A DNA stretch of 64,000 bases from JACCZR01 sp963844805 (GTDB lineage Bacteria > Actinomycetota > Thermoleophilia > Solirubrobacterales > Thermoleophilaceae), in contig CAWJPU010000007.1 in the NCBI GenBank assembly GCA_963844805.1, forward strand, positions 62,001-126,000. The letters run 5' to 3'. How positions within the stretch are numbered: position 1 is the first letter of the stretch; the number at the start of each line of letters is the position of its first letter. Positions 28,241-35,473 of this stretch are shown one piece after another. The position numbers and the translations under genes were made by a program. The notes below the pieces were generated by a model. It made no database searches and was not told the DNA's origin. It saw only the letters and a list, made by a program, of their open reading frames with translations.

Positions 28241-28452
28241 GCGAAGTCCAGATCAGGGTCGACCGCGCCCTGTGCATCGGCTCGGGCGACTGCGTCGAGA
28301 CCGCCCCTGACGTCTTCGAGCTCGACGACGAGGACAAGGCGGTGGTGATCGACCCCAACGGGGCGCCGCTCGACGTGGTGCTGGAGGCGGCCGGCAACTG
28401 CCCGGTGACCGCGATCTTCGTGGCCGACGAGACCGGCGACCTCTTCCCCTAG
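28237..28452 (+). CDS. Ferredoxin, probably [3Fe-4S]
   Basis: 71 residues. The cluster ligands are the two Cys of RALCIGSGDCVETAP (C-x5-C) and the distal Cys-Pro of GNCPVTAI. The spacing and lack of a fourth cysteine match actinobacterial [3Fe-4S] ferredoxins that feed electrons to cytochromes P450 and other oxygenases. No P450 gene is in the window; the diiron desaturase at 18.8-19.8 kb is a possible but unproven partner. TTG is taken as start because it overlaps the upstream stop (TTGA) and the family begins with a few residues before V-x-V-D. Confidence 0.88.
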   Translation: MSEVQIRVDRALCIGSGDCVETAPDVFELDDEDKAVVIDPNGAPLDVVLEAAGNCPVTAIFVADETGDLFP

Positions 28453-28513
28453 CGCCATTACGAGGTGCGCTTGCGCGCCCGCCCGGTTATGTCGACTGGA
28501 GTGCGCCCGGGCT

Positions 28514-30076
28514 CTAGTCCCGCTTGCCCCGCCCGTACAGGAGCTTGATCAGCCGCCCGATCAGCTTCGTGGTCCGCGCCTTGTACGGGAGCATGTGGAT
28601 GTCCTTCTTGGTGGGCGCGAACTTCGTGACCAGCACCGTCTGCTTCTGGGTGTACTTGCGGATGCCGTCCTTGCCGTGGCGCGACCCCAGGCCGGATGCC
28701 TTCCAGCCGCCCATGGGCAGCTCGAGGGCGATGTAGTTCACCTGGGCGTCGTTGACGCACACCACGCCCGACTGCAACTCGCGCGCGAGCCGCTCGCCCT
28801 TGGCGGAGTCGCCGGTCCACACCGAGGCCTGCAGGCCGTACGGGGAGTCGTTGGCCAGCCGGATCGCCTCCTCGGCGTCCTTGACCTTCATCACCGGGAG
28901 CGTGGGGCCGAAGGTCTCCTCGGTCATGCACTCCATCGTGTGGTCGACGTCCACCATCATCGTGGGCTCGTAGAAGTCGCCCGGGCCCTCGCCCCGGTGC
29001 CCGCCTACGAGCACCTTCGCCCCCTTGTCGACGGCGTCACGGACGTGCTCTTCGATGAGGTCAACCTGCGGAGGCGAGGTCACGGCGCCGACGTCGGTCA
29101 CGCCGGGATCGCCCGGCACGCCCTGGCGCAGCGTCCGCATCTTCTTCTCCACCAGCGAGACGAACTGCTCGTAGATCGGCTCCTCGACGTACACGCGCTC
29201 GATCGAGATGCACGTCTGGCCGCCGTTCTGCATCGAGTAGTGCACCGCTGCGTTGGCGGCACGCTCGAGGTTCGCGTCGGAGAGGACCAGCATCGGGTCC
29301 TTTCCGCCGAGCTCCAGGCCCACCGGCGTGAGCGTCTTGGCGGCCCGCTCCATCACCTTCTTGCCGACCTCGGTCGAGCCGGTGAACATCACGTAGCCGA
29401 CGTGGTCGATCAGCTCGGAGCCGACGGCGCCGGGACCGACCGCGGTCTGGAAGACGTCCTCGGGCAGGCCGCACTCGCGCAGCGCCTCCTGCATCAGCAG
29501 CGAGGTGAGCGGCGTCAGCGAGGCCGGCTTGAGGATCACCGAGTTGCCCGCCGCGAGCGCGGGGATGCAGTCGCCGAACGAGTTGGTCAGCGGGTAGTTC
29601 CACGGGCCGATGACGCCCACGACGCCCACGGGCGCGTAGCGCACGAACAGCTTGCGGCCCGCCACGAACGGCGAGGTGGAGCGGATCTTCTCGTCGGCGA
29701 GGTAGTCCTCGGCGTTCTTGGCCCAGAAGCCGAACGCCTGCGCCGCGTAGGAGACCTCCGCCAGCTGGGCGTCCTCATAGGTCTTGCCCGTCTCGGAGAT
29801 GATCGTGCGCGCGATGCGGTCGGCGTTGTCGGTCGTCCACTTCTGCGCGCGGCGGAGGACCTTGGCCCGGCCCTCGAAGCCGAGCGCCTCCCATCCCGGC
29901 TGCGCGGCGCGTGCGCGCGCGGCGAGCTCGGCCACCTGCTCGGTCCCTATGGCGGGCACCCGGGCGATCGTCTGGCCCGTCGCCGGGTTGACGACCTCGA
30001 TGGTGTTGCCGTTCTCCGACGCGCCGTTGCTGTGCGACGCGGTGCCCTCGACGGTCTGCGGCTGTGTCTGCGCCAA
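28514..30076 (-). CDS. Aldehyde dehydrogenase (succinate-semialdehyde dehydrogenase-like)
   Basis: This 520-residue protein has an intact frame. Evidence: VGVIGPWNYPLTNSFGDCIP, MFTGSTEVGKKVMERAAKTL, the active-site Glu in GLELGGKDPMLVLSDANLER, the catalytic Cys in NGGQTCISIERVYVEE and METFGPTLPV-like EETFGPTLPVMKVKD. It oxidises an aldehyde to the acid with NAD(P)+. The C-terminal 35 residues (LPYKARTTKLIGRLIKLLYG) are basic and may associate with membrane. TTG at 30076 is preceded by GGAGAG, a normal ribosome-binding site. It is divergent from the hydrolase gene. Confidence 0.9.
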   Translation of the reverse strand: MAQTQPQTVEGTASHSNGASENGNTIEVVNPATGQTIARVPAIGTEQVAELAARARAAQPGWEALGFEGRAKVLRRAQKWTTDNADRIARTIISETGKTYEDAQLAEVSYAAQAFGFWAKNAEDYLADEKIRSTSPFVAGRKLFVRYAPVGVVGVIGPWNYPLTNSFGDCIPALAAGNSVILKPASLTPLTSLLMQEALRECGLPEDVFQTAVGPGAVGSELIDHVGYVMFTGSTEVGKKVMERAAKTLTPVGLELGGKDPMLVLSDANLERAANAAVHYSMQNGGQTCISIERVYVEEPIYEQFVSLVEKKMRTLRQGVPGDPGVTDVGAVTSPPQVDLIEEHVRDAVDKGAKVLVGGHRGEGPGDFYEPTMMVDVDHTMECMTEETFGPTLPVMKVKDAEEAIRLANDSPYGLQASVWTGDSAKGERLARELQSGVVCVNDAQVNYIALELPMGGWKASGLGSRHGKDGIRKYTQKQTVLVTKFAPTKKDIHMLPYKARTTKLIGRLIKLLYGRGKRD

Positions 30077-30108
30077 AGCTCTCTCCTCGCTAGGTCAAGT
30101 GCAGAGCA

Positions 30109-30114
30109 TAAGCT
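30109..30114 (+). promoter_or_regulatory. -10 box for the alpha/beta hydrolase gene
   Basis: TAAGCT lies 7 bases before the ATG at 30122 within a 45-base divergent gap. Confidence 0.35.
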
Positions 30115-30121
30115 GCCGCCG

Positions 30122-30913
30122 ATGCCGACCGCAGAGTGCAACGGCCAGACGCTGTATTACGAGGAGCACGGGGAGGGAACGCCGCTGCTCTGCGTCATGG
30201 GGCTGTCGGCCAACACGATGGCCTGGGCGCTGCAGGTCCAGCCCTTCTCGGCCGCCCACCGCACCGTCATCTTCGACAACCGCGACGTGGGCCGGTCCTC
30301 GATGGCCGAGGGCAGCTACGAGGTCACTGACATGGCCGCCGACGCCCTCGCGCTCGCCGACCACCTGGGGCTCGCCCGGTTCCACCTCGTGGGCGTCTCG
30401 ATGGGGGGCGCGATCGCGCAGGAGATGGCGCTGGCCGCTCCGGAGCGGGTCGACACGCTCACCCTGGCGGTCACCTGGCCCGCGGGGGGCGCTTGGGCGC
30501 GCAGGCTCAGCGAGGTCTGGGGCGCGCGGCGGCTCAAGCAGACCTGGGAGGAGTTCGTCGACGAGATCCTGCTGCTGAACGTCTCCGAGACGTTCTTCGA
30601 GATCGACGGCGCCGCGGACTACCTGCGCAGCATGATGCTCGCCGACCCGCACCCACAGCCGGCCGAGGCCTTCGCTCGCCAGCTGGACGCCTCGTCACGC
30701 CACAACGCCGGCGAGCGGCTCCCTGAGCTCGAGGTACCCACCCAGGTGATCGGGGCCGAGCAGGACATCCTCGTGCCGGTCTGGAAGTCGAAGGAGCTGG
30801 CCGAGCTGATTCCCGGCGCGAAGCTCACGGTGCTCGAGGGTTCGGCGCACGGCCTCAACGTGGAGCGCGCCGAGGAGTTCAACCGGCTGGTGCTGGACTT
30901 CGCCGCTAGTTAG
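30122..30913 (+). CDS. Alpha/beta-fold hydrolase
   Basis: 263 residues, single frame. The N-terminal YEEHGEGTPLLCVMGLSAN has the oxyanion region, FDNRDVGRS follows, the nucleophile elbow is VGVSMGGAIAQEMALAAPER, the acid is in VIGAEQDILVPV and the His in LEGSAHGLNVERAEEF. This is the typical set for the 3-oxoadipate enol-lactonase/epoxide hydrolase-like group. Substrate unknown. It is divergent from the aldehyde dehydrogenase, and its 3' end overlaps the anti-anti-sigma gene through CTAGTTAG. Confidence 0.88.
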   Translation: MPTAECNGQTLYYEEHGEGTPLLCVMGLSANTMAWALQVQPFSAAHRTVIFDNRDVGRSSMAEGSYEVTDMAADALALADHLGLARFHLVGVSMGGAIAQEMALAAPERVDTLTLAVTWPAGGAWARRLSEVWGARRLKQTWEEFVDEILLLNVSETFFEIDGAADYLRSMMLADPHPQPAEAFARQLDASSRHNAGERLPELEVPTQVIGAEQDILVPVWKSKELAELIPGAKLTVLEGSAHGLNVERAEEFNRLVLDFAAS

Positions 30914-31256
30914 CGGCCGCCAGGGCGGCTTCCAGCGAGGGGTACACGGGCGCGGCCCGGTCGAACTCCACGATCTCGAGCACCCTGCCGACCGCCTCAC
31001 CCGCGGGGGCGACGACGTGCAGCTGCTGGCGGTGGTCGCCCAGCCGGCGTACGAGGCGGAACAGCATCGCCACGCCGCTGGAGTCCAGGAAGGTGAGGTT
31101 GGTGAAGTCGACCACCAGCGCGCGCGCAGTGGCCGGCAGGGCCGCCTCGATGGCGTCGCCGGTGGCCGGGGAGTTGGAGAGGTCGAGCTCGCCGGCGATC
31201 GCGGCCACGACCACCCCGTTCTCCTCGCGAACCTCCACGTTGCCGAGCTCCGTCAA
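30906..31256 (-). CDS. STAS-domain anti-sigma factor antagonist
   Basis: 116 residues. The STAS fold shows VVVAAIAGELDLSNSPATGD and VVDFTNLTFLDSSGVAMLFR, where the Ser of DSSG is the site phosphorylated by an RsbW-type kinase. TTG at 31256 overlaps the TGA of the upstream phosphatase/kinase gene (TTGA). The partner enzyme that would phosphorylate and dephosphorylate it is encoded as one fused protein immediately upstream, so a complete partner-switch module is present. The sigma factor it controls is not visible here. Confidence 0.88.
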   Translation of the reverse strand: MTELGNVEVREENGVVVAAIAGELDLSNSPATGDAIEAALPATARALVVDFTNLTFLDSSGVAMLFRLVRRLGDHRQQLHVVAPAGEAVGRVLEIVEFDRAAPVYPSLEAALAAAN

Positions 31257-33757
31257 GGGGCTGGGACCCGGTCGAGCCTGCGTTGCATGCGCACGACCGT
31301 ACCTTCCGGGCTGGGCGTCACCTGGACTTCGTCCATCAGCGCTTTCATCAACTCGAGCCCGCGGCCCTGGTCGTCGTCCCGCCCGGGGCGCCATTCGCCG
31401 GAGTCGCTCACGGTCACCTCGACCCCCCGGTCGTCGGTCAGCTCGCCCTCCATCTGGAACGTCGACGAGCCGCCCGCGCCGGCGTGCTCGATGGCGTTGG
31501 TGCATGCCTCGCCGGCGGCCGTGGTCACCTCGGCGATCTCGTCCTCGCTGCTCCCCGCGTGGCGCAGCCAGCGCCGCATCAGGCCGCGCACCGAGGCCAG
31601 CGACTCCGGCTGGGCGGGCAGCTCGACCTCGAAGTGGTCGTGCACCTGCTGGTTGCAGAACGCCAGCAGCGCCACGTCGTCGGGGGCGCCGCCCTCGGGG
31701 GACAGCTCGGCCAGCACGTGGTCGAGCAGCGCGTCGGTGCCGTCGGGGCCCATCCGGACGGCGGCGGCGAGGGCGTCGAGGCCGGAGTCGATCACCGAGC
31801 CGGGCCGCTCCACCAGCCCGTCGGTGTACAGCAGGATCGTCGAGCCCTGGTCGAGCTCGGCGTGGCCCTCCTCGAAGGTCGGGAAGGGCATCACTCCCAG
31901 CGGCACCGAGCTCGCCCCCTGGAGGAACTCGGGCGCGTCGCCGTTGCCGGAAGTCCGCAGCGGGGGCAGGTGCCCGGCGTTCACCCAGCTGAGCCTGCCC
32001 TCCAGCGGCTCGAACACGACGTAGATCAGCGTGGCCATCTGGCTCTCCTCGAGCTCGCCCCACACGAGGCGGTTCAGCCGCTCGAGCACGACGGCGGGCT
32101 CGTGGCCCTCGAGGGCGTAGGCCCGCAGGGCGCTGCGCATGCTGCCCACCATCGACGCGGCGCCGAGGCCCTTGCCGGCCACGTCGCCCATCACCAAGCC
32201 AACGCGGCCCCCGGGCATGGTGATCACGTCGAACCAGTCGCCGCCCACCTCCGCCTCCGACGCCGCGGGCACGTAGCGGGCGGACACGCCCATCCCGGGC
32301 AGGCTCGGCATCACCTCGGGCAGGAGGCTGCGCTGCAGCGTCTCCGCGATGCGGTGCTCGCGCTCGTAGATCAGGGCGTGGTCGAGGGCCAGCGCCACGC
32401 GGTCGGCGGCCAGGCGCAGCATGCCAAGGTCGTCGGAGGTGAACCTGCGCTTGCGCGCGCCGACCGCCAGGACCCCGGCCACCTCGCCGGCGACCATCAG
32501 CGGCACGCCCATGAGGCTGGTGACCCTGGCCTCTCTCATCGCCGGGTCGGCGACCGTCGTCAGGTCAGGGTCCTGCTCGAGCATCGGGCGGCCCTCCGCC
32601 GCCACCATGCCGCTGAAGTACTCGCCGAACTCGACGCGGCGCCGGTTCTCGGGGTCTCCGCCGGTCGAGGCGCGGACCACGATCGCGTCCTCGCCCTCCT
32701 CGCGCAGCAGCACGCTGGCGGCGTCTGCGTCGAGCACGGCGCGCACCCGCGGGATCAGCGCCTCCATCATCTCCTCGGTGGTCGTGTGGGACAGCGCGGC
32801 GTCCACCAGCAGCTGCATCCCGCTGACCATCTCGGCGACGTGCTCGGCCTCGCGGCGCGCCGCCTGCTCGCTGGCCAACTGCGCCTGCTCGGACTCGCGC
32901 CGGCGCACGTCGGTCAGCTCGCGCGCGAAGCTCGCCAGGATCGGCTGCCCCGCCCCGCTGTCGACGCGCGACACCGTGACGGCGGCCGGGAAGCTGCTGC
33001 CATCGGGGCGCAGGTACTCGGTCTCGAAGGCGTAGCCGGTCACCTCTTCCGCATCGCGCAGGGCCCGCAGCCGCTCGCGGTGGGCCGACAGGCGCTCGGG
33101 CGAATAGACCAGCTCCCCGAAGCGCCGGCCCACCACCTCGCTACGCGCGCGGCCGAACATCCGCTCGGCCGCGGCGTTCCACTCCACCACCGTGCCGTCG
33201 AGCTCGAGCGCGGCGTAGGCGTCGCTGGTGCTCTCCAGCACGCGCCGCGCCCGGCCGCTCTCGCCCTGCAGCACCCTCAGCAGGCGTGCGACCAGGAGGC
33301 CGGTGAGCGTCGGCGTCCCGATCACCAGCAGCGTCCGGCTCACCGGGCTGGGGCCGGGGTTCAGCGCCAGCTGGACGACGTAGCCCGCCAGCGCAAGCCC
33401 CGCGTTGGCCGCCGCGAAGCGGATGTCGAGGAAGTAGAAGGCGTAGATCACCGTCATCCCGAACAGCAGCCCGAAGCCCGCGGTGGTCCCCGCGGCGAAG
33501 TTCAGGAGTGCGATGACGACCGTCGTGGCGGCGACCGCGATGCTGATCTGGTGGCGGTCGAGCTCTGCGCCCAGGCGCCACAGCGCCGTCGCCGTCACCG
33601 CGAGGAACCCGGCCAGGCCCAGGAGCTGCACCTCGTGCACGTCCTTGTCGTGCGGGAGCGCGAGCGTGACCAGGACGATGAGCACGATGACCCCCTGCAG
33701 CGCGGCCAGCGACAGAGCCCGCAGGCGGGGGTCGAACACCTCCGTGTCGCGGGTCAT
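31253..33757 (-). CDS. Membrane PAS-GAF-SpoIIE phosphatase fused to an RsbW-like kinase
   Basis: 834 residues. Residues 15-160 hold five or six helices (LQGVIVLIVLVTLALPH, TLLVIGTPTLTGLLVARLL). A PAS follows (ALELDGTVVEWNAAAERMFG), then a GAF near 310-470 (LDADAASVLLREEGED). The PP2C/SpoIIE phosphatase is at about 490-690 (EVGGDWFDV, GDVAGKGLGAASM, VNAGHLPPL, LYTDGLVERPG). The HATPase of RsbW type closes the protein (GEACTNAIEHAG, GRGLELMKALMDEV). It therefore can both remove and add the phosphate on the coupled STAS protein. ATG at 33757 overlaps the previous stop (ATGA). Confidence 0.9.
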   Translation of the reverse strand: MTRDTEVFDPRLRALSLAALQGVIVLIVLVTLALPHDKDVHEVQLLGLAGFLAVTATALWRLGAELDRHQISIAVAATTVVIALLNFAAGTTAGFGLLFGMTVIYAFYFLDIRFAAANAGLALAGYVVQLALNPGPSPVSRTLLVIGTPTLTGLLVARLLRVLQGESGRARRVLESTSDAYAALELDGTVVEWNAAAERMFGRARSEVVGRRFGELVYSPERLSAHRERLRALRDAEEVTGYAFETEYLRPDGSSFPAAVTVSRVDSGAGQPILASFARELTDVRRRESEQAQLASEQAARREAEHVAEMVSGMQLLVDAALSHTTTEEMMEALIPRVRAVLDADAASVLLREEGEDAIVVRASTGGDPENRRRVEFGEYFSGMVAAEGRPMLEQDPDLTTVADPAMREARVTSLMGVPLMVAGEVAGVLAVGARKRRFTSDDLGMLRLAADRVALALDHALIYEREHRIAETLQRSLLPEVMPSLPGMGVSARYVPAASEAEVGGDWFDVITMPGGRVGLVMGDVAGKGLGAASMVGSMRSALRAYALEGHEPAVVLERLNRLVWGELEESQMATLIYVVFEPLEGRLSWVNAGHLPPLRTSGNGDAPEFLQGASSVPLGVMPFPTFEEGHAELDQGSTILLYTDGLVERPGSVIDSGLDALAAAVRMGPDGTDALLDHVLAELSPEGGAPDDVALLAFCNQQVHDHFEVELPAQPESLASVRGLMRRWLRHAGSSEDEIAEVTTAAGEACTNAIEHAGAGGSSTFQMEGELTDDRGVEVTVSDSGEWRPGRDDDQGRGLELMKALMDEVQVTPSPEGTVVRMQRRLDRVPAP

Positions 33758-34059
33758 GCGGCGCCGTCCAGGCCGCCGCCCGCCGACAGGCGCGCGAGCT
33801 GCTCGTGGCACTCGGCGACCCTCTGCTTGACCGGCTCGTCGTCGGGGCGGTCGTGCACGAGGTCCCAGGTCTGATCGGCGACCGACCTCGCGGTCTCCGG
33901 CGTCGCCTGAGAGCACAGGAGGTCGACGAGCCGCAGCTCGAAGGCCTGGATCTGCTCTACGGGGTCGCCGGGCGGCATCTTGGGGAGCGGTTCGTCCGTC
34001 GCCTGCCGCCACATGCTCGACGCGAGGATCAGACGGTTGCGGAGGGCAGCCGCGTCCAC
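33754..34059 (-). CDS. Small hypothetical protein leading the partner-switch operon
   Basis: 101 residues, soluble, mostly helical: ALRNRLILASSMWRQATDEP, FELRLVDLLCSQATPETARS and RVAECHEQLARLSAGGGLDG. No recognised domain. It overlaps the start of the SpoIIE-type gene by ATGA, so it is translationally coupled to it and may be a regulatory partner. GTG at 34059 is chosen because it begins the well-behaved helical segment and lies just downstream of the M23 gene stop. Its function is unknown. Confidence 0.6.
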   Translation of the reverse strand: MDAAALRNRLILASSMWRQATDEPLPKMPPGDPVEQIQAFELRLVDLLCSQATPETARSVADQTWDLVHDRPDDEPVKQRVAECHEQLARLSAGGGLDGAA

Positions 34060-34070
34060 TGCCGGTAAAG

Positions 34071-34670
34071 CTACCGGCGTTTTGCGCGAATCAGGTAAGG
34101 CATGGGGTCGTTCGGTGCACCATTTGCACCTTTGCCGCTGCGAGCTTCGAGATGGAGGTGATCTCCGAAGCACGACCCGGTGCAGCCGAGCTCGCCCACT
34201 CGCCGGCCCGCCTTCACCTGCTCGCCGACCTTCACGTGCGCCGGGGACTGCATGTGGAGGTAGACGAAGGTGCGCCTGACCGAGGGGCTCCAGAGCGCAA
34301 CGTAGTTGCCGCGCCCGCCGCCGTCGCCTGCCTCGACGACCGTCGAGTCCTGCATCGCGACCAGCGGTGTGCCGGCCGGCGCGAACATGTCCTGACCCTC
34401 GTGCATCCGCCCCCCGCGGTCCGAGCCGTAGCGCGCGGCGCTCTCGCCGTAGCCCACGGGGGCCTTGACCGGGAACGCGGACTTGGGCCGCGGCTCGAAG
34501 TTGTCGACGGGCTCGAGCGTCCGCGGGGCGGCCACCTTCACCAGCGGCGGCGCGTAGCGGGCCACGTGAGGGGTCACGGGACCGTTCGGCGCGGCCTGAG
34601 CCACGGCGATGCCCGCCGCAGGGGAAGCGGCGGTCAACAGCAGGGTCGTCATGAGCGAACGAGAGCGCAT
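34071..34670 (-). CDS. Secreted M23-family peptidase under c-di-AMP riboswitch
   Basis: 199 residues. Signal peptide MRSRSLMTTLLLTAASPAAG, cut near AVAQA. The LytM domain has GGRMHEGQDMFAPAGTPLVA (H-x-x-x-D), YLHMQSPAHVKVGEQVKAGR and the H-x-H in CFGDHLHLEARSGKG. It probably hydrolyses peptidoglycan peptide bonds outside the cell. It is preceded by a ydaO-type aptamer whose last stem ends 5 bases before the ATG. It lies just upstream of the partner-switch operon and may be read through into it. Confidence 0.9.
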   Translation of the reverse strand: MRSRSLMTTLLLTAASPAAGIAVAQAAPNGPVTPHVARYAPPLVKVAAPRTLEPVDNFEPRPKSAFPVKAPVGYGESAARYGSDRGGRMHEGQDMFAPAGTPLVAMQDSTVVEAGDGGGRGNYVALWSPSVRRTFVYLHMQSPAHVKVGEQVKAGRRVGELGCTGSCFGDHLHLEARSGKGANGAPNDPMPYLIRAKRR

Positions 34671-34675
34671 TGATT

Positions 34676-34806
34676 CGCTCGCCTGCGGGGTTAGCTGACG
34701 GGCTCGCGCTGTTCGCGCTACGCAGCACTCGGGCTGCGATTCGCCCCGACCTCTCGGCCAGTGGGTCCCCCGTCCCCCTCCACGGCGGAGGGAGCTCGGC
34801 GAAGCG
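34676..34806 (-). ncRNA. c-di-AMP riboswitch (ydaO-yuaA type)
   Basis: Read on the minus strand, the leader carries the conserved ydaO blocks GGGGGACCCA (34771 to 34762), GGGGCGAATC (34747 to 34738) and GAGCCCGTCAGCTAACC (34705 to 34689). P1 is CGC-T-TCGCC (34806 to 34798) pairing with GGCGA-GCG (34683 to 34676). Known members bind c-di-AMP and often precede wall hydrolases in Actinobacteria, which matches the M23 gene here. The AGGCGAG that could act as ribosome-binding site is part of the P1 3' strand, so ligand binding may hide it. I see no separate terminator. Confidence 0.85.
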
Positions 34807-34810
34807 GGGC

Positions 34811-34839
34811 ACTGTAGCGGGCCGCGCGGCGGATAGGTT
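34811..34839. promoter_or_regulatory. Divergent -10 boxes for the M23/riboswitch and PhzF transcripts
   Basis: TACAGT on the minus strand (34816 to 34811) would start the transcript at the 5' end of the aptamer. TAGGTT on the plus strand (34834-34839) lies 7 bases before the GTG of the PhzF gene, again fitting a leaderless mRNA. Confidence 0.45.
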
Positions 34840-34846
34840 CCGCGGG

Positions 34847-35473
34847 GTGGAGATGTTGCACGTCTTCGGCGGCGAGTCGGGCGGCGGAAACGCGCTCGCG
34901 GTGGCACTGGACGGCGAGCCCGCGGACGCCGGCGAGCGCCAGCGCGTTGCCCGCGAGCTCGCCCTGAGCGAGACGGTGTTCGTGGACGACGCCCCGACCG
35001 GCCGCGTGCGCATCTTCACCCCCGCCGCCGAGATCCCGTTCGCGGGCCACCCGCTGGTCGGCACCGCCTGGCTGCTGGCCCGGCACGGCCACCCGGCCGA
35101 CGTCATGCGTCCGCCCGCCGGCGAGGTCCCGGCGCGGCGGGAGGGCGGCCTGTCGTACGTGGCCGGTCGCCCCGAGTGGGCACCCGACTTCACCTGGCAC
35201 GAGCTGGGCTCGCCCCAGGAGGTCGAGGCCCTGCGCCCGCCGGACTCTGGACTCGACGCCTGCTGGGCCTGGATCGAGCCGGGCGTCGTGCGGGCGCGGG
35301 TGTTCCCGTGCGACCTGGGCATCGAGGAGGACGAGGCCACGGGGGCCGCGGCCGTGGTGCTGGCAGCGGCGCTGGGGCAGCACATCGAGATCCACCAGGG
35401 GGTGGGCTCGGTCATCCGCGCCGCTCCGCTGCCTGACGGATGGGTGGAGATCGGCGGCCGAGTAAGCGCCTAG
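34847..35473 (+). CDS. PhzF-family isomerase-like protein
   Basis: 208 residues, shorter than the usual 260-300. Conserved PhzF elements: HVFGGESGGGNALAVAL, the catalytic Glu in ARELALSETVFVDD, FTPAAEIPFAGHPLVGTAWL and, near the end, EEDEATGAAAVVLAAALGQH. Family members are epimerases or isomerases with a diaminopimelate-epimerase fold; most are uncharacterised. The shortening affects the middle and second half, so activity is uncertain. GTG at 34847 is used, with ATG two codons on as an alternative. The stop interlocks with the sigma-factor gene at CTAG (35470-35473). Confidence 0.85.
   Translation: MEMLHVFGGESGGGNALAVALDGEPADAGERQRVARELALSETVFVDDAPTGRVRIFTPAAEIPFAGHPLVGTAWLLARHGHPADVMRPPAGEVPARREGGLSYVAGRPEWAPDFTWHELGSPQEVEALRPPDSGLDACWAWIEPGVVRARVFPCDLGIEEDEATGAAAVVLAAALGQHIEIHQGVGSVIRAAPLPDGWVEIGGRVSA

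Noticed and set aside
31283..33874. An 863-codon open frame on the plus strand antisense to the SpoIIE-type gene
   Set aside because: It is a by-product of high GC at third positions; its protein is His/Arg/Ala-rich low complexity, while the minus strand encodes clear domains.
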